Of a DNA stretch of 64,000 nt, positions 37,948 through 47,741 are shown in pieces (within the stretch, counting starts at the first letter, position 1; every line of letters starts with the position of its first letter). Under the pieces are notes generated by a model that was not told where the DNA came from, did not search any database, and worked only from the letters and a program-made list of their open reading frames with translations. Made by a program: the position numbers and the translations under genes. This DNA is from Thermodesulfobacteriaceae bacterium (GTDB lineage: Bacteria; Desulfobacterota; Thermodesulfobacteria; Thermodesulfobacteriales; Thermodesulfobacteriaceae): NCBI GenBank assembly GCA_025062245.1, contig JANXAD010000002.1:1-64000 (forward strand), read 5' to 3'.

Positions 37948-39057
37948 TTATCTTTCTCTTTTTCCTTCTATGAATTCTTGAACCATCTTTTTAGCTATAT
38001 AATCGGGAAATTGTTGGGGGGGGTGTTTCATAGTATAGGCTGAAATAGAAATAAGAGGTCCTCCTATGCCACGATCTTTAGCAAGTTTTACACATCTTAT
38101 GGCATCAATAGCTGAACCAGCTGAGTTAGGAGAATCTTCAACTTCCAGTCTTACTTCTAAAGAAAAAGGTACTCCACCAAAATGCTCCCCTTCTAATCTT
38201 ATATAGGCTACCTTACGGTCCTTTAACCAAGGCACCCAATCCGAAGGTCCTATGTGAATATTTTCCCCTCCTATATCATAGGGAAGTAAACTGGTTACAG
38301 CTTCGGTTTTAGAAATTTTTTTAGTTTTTAAGCGATTTCTTTCTAACATATTTAGAAAATCGGTATTTCCTCCAAAATTAAGCTGATAGCTTCTTTTTAA
38401 AGGGATACCTCTATCTACAAATAATTGAACTAAAGCTCTGTGTAGTATAGTGGCTCCTAATTGAGATTTGATATCATCTCCCACTACAGGGATATGGTTC
38501 TTTTCAAATTTTTGAGCCCATTCTGGATCAGACACAATGAAAGTAGGCATAGCATTGACAAATCCAACTCCTGCTCTTAAACAAGCTTCAGCATAAAAAC
38601 GTGCAGCTTCCTCAGCTCCTACTGGAACATAATTAATCAAAACATCAGCTTGGGTTTCCTTTAAAACAGCAATCACATCCTCTAATTCATCTTCTTTCTC
38701 CGGAGAGATAACAAAGGTTTTATCCTCTGGAAATCGAGTCATATGAGAAGCTACCCCATCTAAAACCTTTCCCTTTCTAACTTTTACTCCTAAATAGGGT
38801 ACTTCTTTATAAAAAATAGTTGTGCAATTAGGGGGATTGAAAATAGCTTCCGAAAGATCCTTTCCCACCTTTCGAACATCAATATCCCAAGCAGCAACTA
38901 ATTCAATGTCATAGGGCTTATACCCTCCCACCTCAGGTAACATGATTCCTTCTATATTTTGAAGGTCCCCTTTTTCCTTATAGTAAAAGATTCCCTGGAC
39001 TAAAGAGCTGGCACAATTTCCTACTCCCACTATAGCTAACCGGACCCTTTTAGACAT
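37948..39057 (-). CDS. ino1: myo-inositol-1-phosphate synthase
   Basis: A 369-residue NAD-dependent enzyme that converts glucose 6-phosphate to 1L-myo-inositol 1-phosphate. It is the short actinobacterial/archaeal form: IVGVGNCASSLVQGIFYY, VAAWDIDVRKVGKDL, LINYVPVGAEEAARFYAEA, VVGDDIKSQLGATILHRAL, NFGGNTDFLNMLE and the C-terminal DSPNSAGSAIDAIRC. In thermophiles its product feeds di-myo-inositol phosphate or inositol lipids; the next steps are not in this window. Forms an operon with dapL. Confidence 0.95.
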   Translation of the reverse strand: MSKRVRLAIVGVGNCASSLVQGIFYYKEKGDLQNIEGIMLPEVGGYKPYDIELVAAWDIDVRKVGKDLSEAIFNPPNCTTIFYKEVPYLGVKVRKGKVLDGVASHMTRFPEDKTFVISPEKEDELEDVIAVLKETQADVLINYVPVGAEEAARFYAEACLRAGVGFVNAMPTFIVSDPEWAQKFEKNHIPVVGDDIKSQLGATILHRALVQLFVDRGIPLKRSYQLNFGGNTDFLNMLERNRLKTKKISKTEAVTSLLPYDIGGENIHIGPSDWVPWLKDRKVAYIRLEGEHFGGVPFSLEVRLEVEDSPNSAGSAIDAIRCVKLAKDRGIGGPLISISAYTMKHPPQQFPDYIAKKMVQEFIEGKRER

Positions 39058-39116
39058 ATCTACCCCCTTTAAAATATCCCTTTAAACTTACCATAAAACT
39101 TTTTATTATCAATTAA

Positions 39117-41540
39117 TTAAGATTGGAAAATTATTTTAGGTTCCTTAAATTTTATTACCAGAGCCCCTGTTACATACTCCTCAGGTAAAAGACTAATAAT
39201 TCTTACTCCTTTAGTAGCTCTTCCTTGAGAGGGAATTTCCTCCTCCTTCATTCTTATAACCTTACCTGAGCTTGCAAAAATAATAACTTCATCCTCAGGA
39301 AGTAAAATTAAACTACCTGCTAAAACTCCTGTCTTTTCATTTAGTTGATGAGCTATTAAACCTTTGCCTGCTCTTCCCTGAATTCTAAATTCTGTAAGAG
39401 GCGTTTTTTTACCATATCCCTTAGTGGTAATAGTAAATAGATTTCCTTCCTCTTCAGTTTTTAATAAATTTAAAACCCTATCTTCATGGTCTAATTTTAT
39501 TCCCATAACTCCTTCTGAGGTTCTTTTCGTGCTTTTTAAGGCTTCCTCTTTAAGATGAAGAGCTAAACCCTTTTTAGTTACAATAATCAAAGAGTCTTTA
39601 CCTGAAGTAAGAACTCCTCCCTTTAGATAGTCTTCTTTCCTCAGAGTAATTACTAAAAGTCCGTTCCTTTTCAAATTTTTAAATTCTTCCACTTCCATTT
39701 TTTTGATTACACCCTGAGCAGTAATTAGAATAAGAAATCCCTTTTCAGCAACTGGAAGTAAAAAGGCTAAATTTTCTTCTATGTAGGGAACTATATTTTT
39801 AATATGGGTCCCTTTAGAACTTTTACTAAAGTAGGGTATTTTTTGTAAATCTAAGGGATAAACCTTTCCCTTTTCAGTAAAAATCCATAAATTCTGGTTG
39901 GAGCTAACTTGAATAGCTGTTTTTAGTCTTTCTTCTAAGGTGAAAGCTAAACTTCCTTTGCCTCCTCGTTTTTGAGGAGAAAATAGGCTTAGTGAAAGCT
40001 TTCTTATGTAGTTCTCTTCACTTACTAAAATTAAAACTTCCTGATAAGGAAGTTTTTCTTCTGAGATAACAATTTCATCATCCTTTTCAAGAATTTGAGT
40101 TTTTCTTTTATCTCCAAATTTTTCTTTGATTTCCTTAAGTTCTTCTTCTATAACTGTAATTAAGGTTGGCTCGTGGGAAAGAATTTTTTCATAATAACTA
40201 ATAGCTCTTTTTAATTCTTCATATTCTAAAAAGATTTTTTCTCTCTCTAAAGCTGTAAGTCTTTGAAGTCTTAAATTGAGAATTTCTTGAGCTTGAATTT
40301 CGGTAAAGTTAAATTTTTTAATTAATTTTTCTTGAGCATCCTTAGGACTTTGAGCTTTTTTAATAAGTTCAATGATTTCATCTATGTGAGACAGGGCTTT
40401 AAGGAAACCTTCTAAAATATGGACTCTTTCTTTAGCTTTTTTTAGTTCATAATGGGTTCTTCTTAAGATAACCGTTTTTCTCCAGTTTAAAAAATGTTGC
40501 AGAAGGTCTTTTAAAGTTAGAATTTCTGGTTTTCCGTGAACCAAAGCTAACATAATAATACCAAAGGTAGTTTCTAAAGGAGTTAATTGATAGATTTTTT
40601 GAACTAAACTATGAGGAGCAGAAGTCCACTCTTTTTTAACTTCTACTACTATTCTAATTCCTTCTTTATCTGATTCATCTCTTACTTCAGAAAGACCCTC
40701 TATTTTTTTATTTTTTATTAGTTCAGCTATCTTTTCTACTATTTTGGCTTTACTCACTTGATAGGGAAGTTCAGTAAAAACAATTTTTAACCTATCTCGT
40801 TCTTTCTCCAACTTATATTTAGCTCTAAGTTTTATTAAACCTTTGCCTGAGGTGTAAGCTTTTTTAATTCCATCTATGCCTATTATATAAGCACCGGTAG
40901 GGAAATCTGGTCCTTTTATAAAGTTCATTAAATCTTCGTTAGATAAATTTGGGTCTTTTAAAAGAGCTAAAAGAGCTTCTATTACCTCTGAAAGGTTATG
41001 AGGAGGAATATTAGTTGCCATTCCCACTGCAATGCCTGAAGAACCATTGATAATAAGGTTAGGAATTTTGGAAGGTAATACTATAGGTTCTTTTAAAGTG
41101 TTGTCGTAGTTAGGCATAAACTCTACGGTTTCCTTTTCTATATCAGCTAAGAGTTCGTGAGCTATACGAGCCAGTCTTACTTCCGTATACCTCATAGCCG
41201 CAGGAGCATCCCCATCTACAGAACCAAAATTTCCTTGTCCATCAATGAGGGGATATCTCATAGTAAAATCTTGAGCCAGTCTTACTATAGCTTCATATAC
41301 CGGAAGATCTCCATGGGGATGATATTTTCCGATTACTTCTCCTACAATTCTGGCACTCTTTTTATAAGGTTTATTCCAATCATTTCCCATTTCATACATG
41401 GCATAAAGAATTCTCCTTTGAACTGGCTTTAGCCCATCCCTTACATCAGGTAAAGCCCTTCCTACAATCACACTCATAGCATAATTGAGATAGGACTCCT
41501 TAAGTTCTTCCTCTAAGGGAACTACAATGAGTTCACCCAT
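39117..41540 (-). CDS. gyrA: DNA gyrase subunit A
   Basis: About 807 residues. The breakage-reunion domain shows [60 protein letters not shown] with the active tyrosine, and IPPHNL. The C-terminal beta-propeller carries a GyrA box (SPQKRGGKG), which separates it from ParC, so negative supercoiling is expected. An in-frame GTG at 41555 would add five residues but sits on top of the GAGGAGG. I use the ATG at 41540, which also avoids a longer overlap with plsC. gyrB is not in the window. Confidence 0.96.
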   Translation of the reverse strand: MGELIVVPLEEELKESYLNYAMSVIVGRALPDVRDGLKPVQRRILYAMYEMGNDWNKPYKKSARIVGEVIGKYHPHGDLPVYEAIVRLAQDFTMRYPLIDGQGNFGSVDGDAPAAMRYTEVRLARIAHELLADIEKETVEFMPNYDNTLKEPIVLPSKIPNLIINGSSGIAVGMATNIPPHNLSEVIEALLALLKDPNLSNEDLMNFIKGPDFPTGAYIIGIDGIKKAYTSGKGLIKLRAKYKLEKERDRLKIVFTELPYQVSKAKIVEKIAELIKNKKIEGLSEVRDESDKEGIRIVVEVKKEWTSAPHSLVQKIYQLTPLETTFGIIMLALVHGKPEILTLKDLLQHFLNWRKTVILRRTHYELKKAKERVHILEGFLKALSHIDEIIELIKKAQSPKDAQEKLIKKFNFTEIQAQEILNLRLQRLTALEREKIFLEYEELKRAISYYEKILSHEPTLITVIEEELKEIKEKFGDKRKTQILEKDDEIVISEEKLPYQEVLILVSEENYIRKLSLSLFSPQKRGGKGSLAFTLEERLKTAIQVSSNQNLWIFTEKGKVYPLDLQKIPYFSKSSKGTHIKNIVPYIEENLAFLLPVAEKGFLILITAQGVIKKMEVEEFKNLKRNGLLVITLRKEDYLKGGVLTSGKDSLIIVTKKGLALHLKEEALKSTKRTSEGVMGIKLDHEDRVLNLLKTEEEGNLFTITTKGYGKKTPLTEFRIQGRAGKGLIAHQLNEKTGVLAGSLILLPEDEVIIFASSGKVIRMKEEEIPSQGRATKGVRIISLLPEEYVTGALVIKFKEPKIIFQS

Positions 41541-41544
41541 AAAT

Positions 41545-42285
41545 TTAAAGGGCACCTCCTCTTTTAAACTCTGTCTTTAAAAGTTCTAATCCTTCGGTAA
41601 TTTGCTCCCTTACTATTAAGGAAAGTTTGTCCTTTTCTTTAAAAGTAAAAGAGGAAGTTTCTATAGGTTCACCTATAAAAACCTTAACTTCCTTTTGAGA
41701 AGTTTTAAACCAAATCTTACCCTTGGGTAAAATTTTAATAGTTCCCCAAATAGCTAAAGGAACCACCTTAGATTTTGTCTTTAAAGGAATTAAAAATCCT
41801 CCCAATTTAAAGGGTAAAAGTTCTCCGGTTTTAGAACGGGTTCCCTCTGGAAAAATAATAAGGGAATAGCCTTTCTTAAAGGTTTCTATGCAGGCTAAAA
41901 TACTTTTTAAACCATCCTTAGGGTCCTTTCTTTCTACAGGAAGATATCCTAAAGCTTTTATAGCCCACCCAAAAAAGGGAATGTTAAATAAACTTCTCTT
42001 GGCTAAGAACCTAATTTGATAGGGTTTTAGCACCTTTTCTAAAACGGGTATATCAAGTTGACTCTGATGATTGACCATGAAAATATACCTTTCTTTATCT
42101 GAAAGTTGAGTTTTAGAAAACACCTTTATTTTTACTCCTAAGAGAAAGAGTAAAACCTCACACCAAAAAGTGGCTATAAAATGCCTACGGGTTATGATAG
42201 CTAATAGGCTAAGAGGAGGAACAGTAATAATTACAAAGAGGTAAACTAAGAGATTTCTTATAATTTCCTCTATTTTTAAAAACAT
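41545..42285 (-). CDS. plsC: 1-acyl-sn-glycerol-3-phosphate acyltransferase
   Basis: A 246-residue membrane-bound acyltransferase making phosphatidic acid from lysophosphatidic acid. It has an N-terminal hydrophobic segment, the catalytic [14 protein letters not shown] (NHx4D), the [20 protein letters not shown] block, and the glycerol-phosphate site [20 protein letters not shown]. It sits between trpG (4 bp gap) and gyrA. Confidence 0.93.
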   Translation of the reverse strand: MFLKIEEIIRNLLVYLFVIITVPPLSLLAIITRRHFIATFWCEVLLFLLGVKIKVFSKTQLSDKERYIFMVNHQSQLDIPVLEKVLKPYQIRFLAKRSLFNIPFFGWAIKALGYLPVERKDPKDGLKSILACIETFKKGYSLIIFPEGTRSKTGELLPFKLGGFLIPLKTKSKVVPLAIWGTIKILPKGKIWFKTSQKEVKVFIGEPIETSSFTFKEKDKLSLIVREQITEGLELLKTEFKRGGAL

Positions 42286-42289
42286 CCTT

Positions 42290-42952
42290 TCAATAAAGGG
42301 TTAAAAAGTTTCTAAGAATTAAGATTCCCTCTGGCAAATCATCTCTTTTAAAATCCCACTCTAAAGGGGGTTTATTCCATTTTTTCCAGGCAGAAAGAGA
42401 AGTTCCTATAGATTCAGGATGAAACTGTACTCCTTCTAAGGGATGGTATTTATGTTTTATAGCCATAATCTCTCCGTCTTCTGCTAAAGCCGTGATTTCA
42501 AATTCCGAAGATAAAGTTTTTATATCTATAGCTAAGGAATGGTAACGCATTCCATAAAAGGGATTGGGAAGATTAGTGAAAACCCCTTTACCTGTATGGG
42601 AGATAAGAGAAACCTTTCCGTGCATAAGCCTTTTAGCTCTTACTATTTCTGCAGAAAAAGCTTGCCCGATACATTGATGTCCTAAACAAACTCCTAAGAT
42701 AGGAATTTTTCCTGAGAAATATTTAATAACTTCTACAGAGATACCAGCTTCCTTAGGAGTACAAGGACCGGGAGAAATAATGATATGGGTTGGATGAAGG
42801 TTTTCTATATGTTTTACACTTAGAGCATCGTTTCTAAAAACTAAGATCTCTCCTTCCCACAATTTTTGAATCATAACTCCTACTAACTGAACCAAATTAT
42901 AAGTAAAAGAGTCATAATTATCTATAACTAAGACCTTTTTTGTTTTTTTCAT
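42290..42952 (-). CDS. trpG: anthranilate synthase glutamine amidotransferase subunit
   Basis: A 220-residue class I glutamine amidotransferase: VIDNYDSFTYNLVQ, HIIISPGPCTPKEAGISVEV, nucleophile Cys in ILGVCLGHQCIGQAF, and His-Glu in GVQFHPESIGT. It supplies ammonia to TrpE. It overlaps trpE by 4 bp. The protein could also serve p-aminobenzoate synthesis, as TrpG/PabA often do; folK nearby makes that worth noting. Confidence 0.94.
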   Translation of the reverse strand: MKKTKKVLVIDNYDSFTYNLVQLVGVMIQKLWEGEILVFRNDALSVKHIENLHPTHIIISPGPCTPKEAGISVEVIKYFSGKIPILGVCLGHQCIGQAFSAEIVRAKRLMHGKVSLISHTGKGVFTNLPNPFYGMRYHSLAIDIKTLSSEFEITALAEDGEIMAIKHKYHPLEGVQFHPESIGTSLSAWKKWNKPPLEWDFKRDDLPEGILILRNFLTLY

Positions 42953-44415
42953 AAAAAATACCCCTTTCCAAAAAGCTCTAAGGCTCTTTTCATTCCTTGA
43001 GCTTTGCTTACAGTTTCTTGATACTCCCTTTCTGGGACAGAATCAGCTACAATTCCTGCTCCGGCTTGTAAATAAAGAGTTTTTCCTTTTTGAAAAAGGG
43101 TTCTAATGGTAATACAAAAATCCATATTTTGAGAAAAACCAAAATATCCTACAGCTCCCGCATAGGGACCTCGGTTAGTTTTTTCAAGTTCGGCAATAAT
43201 TTCCATAGCTCTTATTTTGGGAGCTCCAGAGACAGTTCCTGCAGGAAAGGTAGCAGCAAAAACTTCAAACATATCTTTTCCTGCCCTTAAACTTCCTCTT
43301 ACTCCAGAAACTAAATGCATTACATGGGAATATTTTTCAATAACCATCAATTCATAAACTTCTACACTTCCATATTTACAAATTCTTCCCAAATCATTTC
43401 TTCCTAAGTCAACTAACATTATATGCTCTGCTAATTCTTTTTCATCTTTTTTAAGTTCTTCTTCTAAAGCTTTATCCTCTTCTTCTGTTTTTCCACGAGG
43501 ACGAGTGCCTGCAATAGGGCGAGTTTCTACTAAATTATTTTCTAATCTTACTAAGATTTCAGGGGAAGAACCAATTAAAATTTCATCTTCCAATTTTAAA
43601 AAAAACATATAAGGAGAAGGATTAACCTTCCTTAAAGCTCTATAAAGAAGAAAGGAAACCTGAGGATTTTCTAAAATTTCGTCTTCCAATCGAAATCTTT
43701 GAGAGAGAACTACTTGAATTACGTCTCCTTGAGAAATATACTCTTTAGCTCTTTTAACCATCTCTAAAAAGGTTTCTTTCTCTATTTCAGGTTCAAAAAA
43801 AAGTTCCTTTTTTATAGGTTCTATGGTAAAGTTTGTTTTTTTAAGATGATTTAAGAGATTTAAAAGTTTTTCCTTTTTATTTAAATAAAGCTCTTTAGAA
43901 AAACCTTCCTCTTTACGGGCTAAACATACTAACTTGATAGTATGAAGAAGGCGGTCATAAATTATTAAAACTTCTGGAAAAAGAAAATGAAAGAAATGGA
44001 ATTCTAAGAAGTTTTCAGAAATAGGAATACGAGGTTCAAAAAAATGAACCATTTCATAGCCTACAAATCCAACCGCTCCTCCCCAAAACCTTGGTAATTC
44101 CTTTATAAAAGGAATAGTATATTGATAGATAAACTCTTTTAAATATTTCCAGTTAGATAGAGCTTTATCTTTAGAACTTTTAAGGATAAAAAAGGGATCT
44201 AAACCTAAAAAACTGTAGCGAGCCCATTTTTCAGTTCCTTCTAAGCTTTCTAAAAGAAAAATATAGTCTTGATTTTTAAATATCTTATAAAAAAGTGAAA
44301 TAGGGGTTTCTAAATCCGCAGGTATTTCAACATATACAGGGATCAGCGTATAACTTTCTGCCAAGTTTAAAAATTCTTTTAAAGAAGGTTTTACTTCTAC
44401 AAAGTAGGAACTCAT
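42949..44415 (-). CDS. trpE: anthranilate synthase component I
   Basis: A 488-residue chorismate-utilising enzyme. The N-terminal block IPVYVEIPADLETPISLFYK and FLLESLEGTEKWARYSFLG are the tryptophan-binding features that mark TrpE rather than PabB. The catalytic half has GDVIQVVLSQRF, RPIAGTRPRGKTEEED, LVDLGRNDLGRI and FPAGTVSGAPKIRAMEII. It overlaps hisS by 4 bp and trpG by 4 bp. The rest of the trp pathway lies elsewhere. Confidence 0.95.
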   Translation of the reverse strand: MSSYFVEVKPSLKEFLNLAESYTLIPVYVEIPADLETPISLFYKIFKNQDYIFLLESLEGTEKWARYSFLGLDPFFILKSSKDKALSNWKYLKEFIYQYTIPFIKELPRFWGGAVGFVGYEMVHFFEPRIPISENFLEFHFFHFLFPEVLIIYDRLLHTIKLVCLARKEEGFSKELYLNKKEKLLNLLNHLKKTNFTIEPIKKELFFEPEIEKETFLEMVKRAKEYISQGDVIQVVLSQRFRLEDEILENPQVSFLLYRALRKVNPSPYMFFLKLEDEILIGSSPEILVRLENNLVETRPIAGTRPRGKTEEEDKALEEELKKDEKELAEHIMLVDLGRNDLGRICKYGSVEVYELMVIEKYSHVMHLVSGVRGSLRAGKDMFEVFAATFPAGTVSGAPKIRAMEIIAELEKTNRGPYAGAVGYFGFSQNMDFCITIRTLFQKGKTLYLQAGAGIVADSVPEREYQETVSKAQGMKRALELFGKGYFL

Positions 44416-45713
44416 GGGTAAATAAATTCTTCCTTTAATTTAGGAATTAATTTTTCCAAGGAAATTTTTTCTTGCGTTCCTTGAAGCATGTCCTTAAGCA
44501 AGACTTTTCCTTCTTTAATTTCTTCTTCTCCCAGAATGAGAACCTTCTTACTTGAAAGTTTATCAGCCTCTCTTAATAGGGCTTTTAAACTTTTTTCTTC
44601 ATAAAGTACCTCTACCTTTAAATCCGCTTCTCTTAAAGCCTCAGCCAGTTTTAATCCTTCATTAAATTGTTCTCTTCCTAAAAGAGCTATAAAAACTTGA
44701 GGAGAAAGCCTTTCTAAAAAGGTTTGGGGGTTCAAATACTGAGATATACATAGTTCCCATCTCTCAATTCCTATGGCAAATCCAATAGCTGGTAAAAAAG
44801 GCCCTCCTAATTCCTCTAATAATTTATCGTATCTGCCCCCTGCGCAAACCGTATCTTGAGCCCCCAGCCCTTTTCCTTTAATTTCAAAAATAGTGCGAGT
44901 GTAATAATCAAGACCTCTAACTAAATAGGGGTTTAAAACATACTTAAGATCTAAAAATTCTAAAAGTTCCTTTAATTCCTTAAAATGAAGTTCACAATCT
45001 TCACACCAAAACTTATGAATAGGCTCAAGTTTTTGAATTTCCGTTTGGCAGTTTGGATTTTTACAGTCTAAAATTCTAAAAGGATTGCGTTCTAATCTTT
45101 GCTGACAGGTATTACAAAGAAGATTTTGACTATCCTTCAAAGAGGATAAAAGATAGTTCTTATAATTAGGACGACACTTTTCACAACCCAAGGAATTTAT
45201 CTCTAAGGTAAAAAGATTTTTAATTTCTTCATCTTCAGAAAGATCTTTCAGTGGAGAGTACAAAATTTTTAAACCCATTTTAATTAATTCTACCTCATAC
45301 CAAGGGGTTAGATTTCCAAAAAGTTCTACATCTATTTGATAGAACTCTCTAAGTCTTCCCTTTTGTGGTCTTTCATGTCTAAACATAGGGCCAATAGTAA
45401 AAAACTTCAAAGGTTTAGGTCTCATAAAAAGACCGTTTTCAATAACCATTCTACAAATTCCTGCTGTAGCTTCAGGGCGTAAGGTTAGAAATTCTTGATT
45501 ACGATCCTGAAAGGTGTAAGTTTCTTTTTGAACAATATCGGTAACCTCTCCAATAGATCTTATAAATAACTCAGTTTTTTCTAAAATAGGAATTTTTACT
45601 TCTTGATAGTTATATTTTTTTAAAATCGCTTTAGCTAAGTCTATGAGATGCTCATACCTTATAAATTCTTCAGGTACCCAGTCTTTGAATCCTCTTACAG
45701 ATTGAAATTTCAT
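44412..45713 (-). CDS. hisS: histidyl-tRNA synthetase
   Basis: A 433-residue class II synthetase: RGFKDWVPEEFIRYEHLIDL at the N-terminus, motif 1 near KIPILEKTELFIRSIGE, motif 2 in PMFRHERPQKGRLREFYQID, the histidine loops LVRGLDYYTRTIFEIKGKG and AGGRYDKLLEELGG, and motif 3 in IGFAIGIERW. An insertion with eight cysteines (CEKCRPNY, CNTCQQR, CKNPNCQ, CEDCELHF) looks like a zinc-binding module, seen in some HisS. The C-terminal anticodon domain is present. Confidence 0.96.
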   Translation of the reverse strand: MKFQSVRGFKDWVPEEFIRYEHLIDLAKAILKKYNYQEVKIPILEKTELFIRSIGEVTDIVQKETYTFQDRNQEFLTLRPEATAGICRMVIENGLFMRPKPLKFFTIGPMFRHERPQKGRLREFYQIDVELFGNLTPWYEVELIKMGLKILYSPLKDLSEDEEIKNLFTLEINSLGCEKCRPNYKNYLLSSLKDSQNLLCNTCQQRLERNPFRILDCKNPNCQTEIQKLEPIHKFWCEDCELHFKELKELLEFLDLKYVLNPYLVRGLDYYTRTIFEIKGKGLGAQDTVCAGGRYDKLLEELGGPFLPAIGFAIGIERWELCISQYLNPQTFLERLSPQVFIALLGREQFNEGLKLAEALREADLKVEVLYEEKSLKALLREADKLSSKKVLILGEEEIKEGKVLLKDMLQGTQEKISLEKLIPKLKEEFIYP

Positions 45714-45752
45714 GAAGCATATTTTATCACGAAAGAAAAAAAATTTAAGCTT

Positions 45753-46010
45753 TTAAAAGTTTTTTATGGTAATACTCCATTCTCCATCATTTATTAAGAC
45801 TACTTTTTCTACTCTAAATCCTTTTTTTCTTACTACTTCAGGGACATCTTGAGTGGCTGCTGGGCAGTCCACTAATAAATCCATATAACTTTGAGGAGGA
45901 AGTTTCTCGAGGAGGTTTTCTATAGCATACTTTGGATAGGGGCACATCCATCCCCTCATATCTATTTGATAATAATTCTCCTTAATTTTGCCTATTTTAA
46001 TTTCCTTCAT
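45753..46010 (-). CDS. TusA/SirA-like sulfur (or selenium) carrier protein
   Basis: An 85-residue TusA-family protein with the signature IDMRGWMCPYPKYAIENLL, where the Cys of the CP motif takes up the chalcogen. DVPEVVRKKGFRVEKV follows, as in the family. It overlaps the yedE-like gene by 4 bp. In selenium-using organisms the YedF protein is a TusA domain joined to a DsrE-like domain, with YedE as its neighbour. Here TusA stands alone, and a separate DsrE-like gene lies on the other side of yedE. A role in Se or S trafficking is therefore likely. Confidence 0.9.
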   Translation of the reverse strand: MKEIKIGKIKENYYQIDMRGWMCPYPKYAIENLLEKLPPQSYMDLLVDCPAATQDVPEVVRKKGFRVEKVVLINDGEWSITIKNF

Positions 46011-47164
46011 TTTTTACCCTCCATCCAAAGGATAAATAGATAAAAAAGAAAGAGAAAACTGTAGATTAATAAGAAACTTCCTAACCAACCAATGGTATCA
46101 GGTAAAAATATAGAGGGTCCATAAATCCAACCCTGTCCAACTTTATAGCCATAAATCCCTGTCCAAGCTCCAGAGGTTAAACATCCCACGATAAGGGCCA
46201 TCCAAGAACGGGTATAACCTTCACCACTTCTTACCAAAATACCTACCCCACAACCTCCAGCCAAAACCATTCCAATTCCAAAGATAATTCCTCCTATTAG
46301 ATTGTGCCATCCTGCAGGAAAAACCATGTGGTAAGGTTGATATCCTTTACTTTTAAGGAAAGCAAAACCAATGGCACTTATGGCTATACTTATTATAATA
46401 TATTTCATTAACTTTCCATTATAGGAGGCGGTAATTTCTCTGAAAGCAGCTACAAAACAAATTCTTGAACGTTGAAAGATAACTCCAAAAATAACTCCAA
46501 AAAGAAAAAGTCCCGTATGTAAGGCTAAATTGTAATAATAATAGGTTAGAGCTATAAGGAAAATAAGAGCTAATAAAATTATTCCCCAAATAGGCTGGGT
46601 TGAATTCTTAGGTTTTAAAGGTTCCACCTCGGAAGCTGAATGGAAGTCAACTTTTTCTAAAGCTTTATTTAATTCTATTCTTAGAAATTTAGTTCCTATA
46701 TAGGCACCGAACAAAAGTCCTATACCTGACAAAGGACCACTCAAAGAAAAAGCCATGGTAGCTACCCAAAATCCACCTACATTACAAGGAGGCATTAAAA
46801 CAGTTCCCAGGCCCATTAAAAAACCTCCCAGGATTGCCCAAAAGTAACCTTCTAAATTCTCCTTTCTAAACTTAAATTCTCGGTTTAAAAGAGCTACCCC
46901 CAGAGCACCTAAAATAATTCCAAAGTCTAAAAGACTATGGGGATCTAAATAGGGTAACTTTACGGGAATAGCTGGGAAAGGAGCTTCTATGTTCCAGCCA
47001 AGTAGATTATAAAGCCAAGTTCCCCACATAGCCATCTGAGGAAAAACACCTAAAGCTCTGGCATAAATAAACATATAAAGATTAGTAAGGCTTAAAAATA
47101 AAATCCCTATCCATACTGGCCAAGGTTCTAAGAGAATTTTAGATACCCATCCCCAAAATCTCAT
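46007..47164 (-). CDS. yedE: YeeE/YedE family membrane protein (selenium-metabolism YedE-like)
   Basis: About 385 residues with some 9-10 transmembrane helices in two homologous halves. Each half has a Gly-Cys pore motif: VLMPPCNVGGFWVATMAFSL in the first and GMVLAGGCGVGILVRSGEGY in the second, with FQRSRICFVAAFREI between. This family imports thiosulfate or, in the YedE/FdhT group, is tied to selenium metabolism. The ATG at 47164 has AGGAGGAGG about 8 bases upstream; an in-frame TTG at 47209 lacks a site and is rejected. Operon with the tusA-like gene, divergent from the DsrE-like selenoprotein candidate. Substrate (Se or S species) inferred only from context. Confidence 0.88.
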   Translation of the reverse strand: MRFWGWVSKILLEPWPVWIGILFLSLTNLYMFIYARALGVFPQMAMWGTWLYNLLGWNIEAPFPAIPVKLPYLDPHSLLDFGIILGALGVALLNREFKFRKENLEGYFWAILGGFLMGLGTVLMPPCNVGGFWVATMAFSLSGPLSGIGLLFGAYIGTKFLRIELNKALEKVDFHSASEVEPLKPKNSTQPIWGIILLALIFLIALTYYYYNLALHTGLFLFGVIFGVIFQRSRICFVAAFREITASYNGKLMKYIIISIAISAIGFAFLKSKGYQPYHMVFPAGWHNLIGGIIFGIGMVLAGGCGVGILVRSGEGYTRSWMALIVGCLTSGAWTGIYGYKVGQGWIYGPSIFLPDTIGWLGSFLLIYSFLFLFYLFILWMEGKK

Positions 47165-47315
47165 TTTTAGAATCCTCCTCCTGCAATTTTTAGTTTTTAA
47201 CTTCTGCAATTTTTTAGTTTTTAACTTTTAAATTCCTTTTTTACAAATAAAAAATTTAAATAAATAGGAAATTTTTTATAAAGGAATTAAAAAAATTAAA
47301 AACCTGAGCTTTTTG

Positions 47316-47344
47316 TTGATCTAGTTTTAGTTTTTGGATAAAAT
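47316..47344 (+). promoter_or_regulatory. promoter of the DsrE-like selenoprotein gene
   Basis: TTGATC at 47316-47321, 17 bases, TAAAAT at 47339-47344; the gene starts at 47381 behind a GGGGG ribosome site at about 47370. Confidence 0.6.
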
Positions 47345-47380
47345 AAAGAGGAAGTTTAAAAATTCTTCGGGGGTTAATTT

Positions 47381-47689
47381 ATGGCCCAAATAGGGGTAGT
47401 TTTAACCAGTTCTGATGAAGAAAGTTTTTATAATGCTTTGAGATTCTCTGTAGTAGCTTTAGAAGAAGGGCATAAAGTAGAGATTTTTGCTATGGGAAAG
47501 GGTGTAGAAGCCTTAAATAGTGAAAATATAAAGATTTTAACCCTTATGCGGGAAGTTTTAGAAAGGGGAGGAAAAATCGTAGCTTGAGGGGCTTGTGCAA
47601 GAGCCAGGGGGCTCTCCTTATCTACTGAAGCCAGCATGTTTGATTTTTATGAACTGATTATAAAAAGTGAAAAATTGGTTTTTTTCTAA
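47381..47689 (+). CDS. DsrE-like protein with in-frame TGA, predicted selenoprotein
   Basis: The first 68 codons encode a DsrE-type domain: MAQIGVVLTSSDEESFYNAL, then VVALEEGHKVEIFAMGKGVE and MREVLERGGKIVA. A TGA at 47585-47587 follows, and the same frame continues GACARARGLSLSTEASMFDF, YELIIKSEKLVFF, then TAA. In DsrE-like and YedF proteins this place reads CGTC (GGKILACGTC..., then a short tail ending in a strand like KVISF), so the TGA replaces the first cysteine of the CxxC. AGAGCC/GGCTCT forms a 6-pair hairpin with an AGGG loop 12 bases after the TGA (47600-47615), fitting a bacterial SECIS. Total 102 residues including Sec. A plain truncation is less likely, as the tail is family-like. 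Confidence 0.8.
47600..47615 (+). promoter_or_regulatory. candidate bacterial SECIS hairpin
   Basis: AGAGCC (47600-47605), loop AGGG, GGCTCT (47610-47615), inside the coding region after the TGA at 47585. The loop begins 19 bases past the TGA, within the usual SECIS distance, and has G at its second base. The codons used (AGG GGG CTC) are unusually G+C-rich for this genome, as expected if RNA structure constrains them. Confidence 0.6.
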
Positions 47690-47741
47690 TTAGAAAAAAT
47701 TTATTTTCTCTTAACCCTGTCTCAAAGATTAAAAGTGTAAA

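Noticed and set aside
47381-47587. 68-residue protein ending at the TGA as the real product
   Set aside because: The family continues past this point, the TGA is at the Cys position, and the rest of the frame matches the family tail.
47428-47637. Minus-strand ORF across the DsrE-like gene
   Set aside because: Shadow of the real gene, with no start signal.
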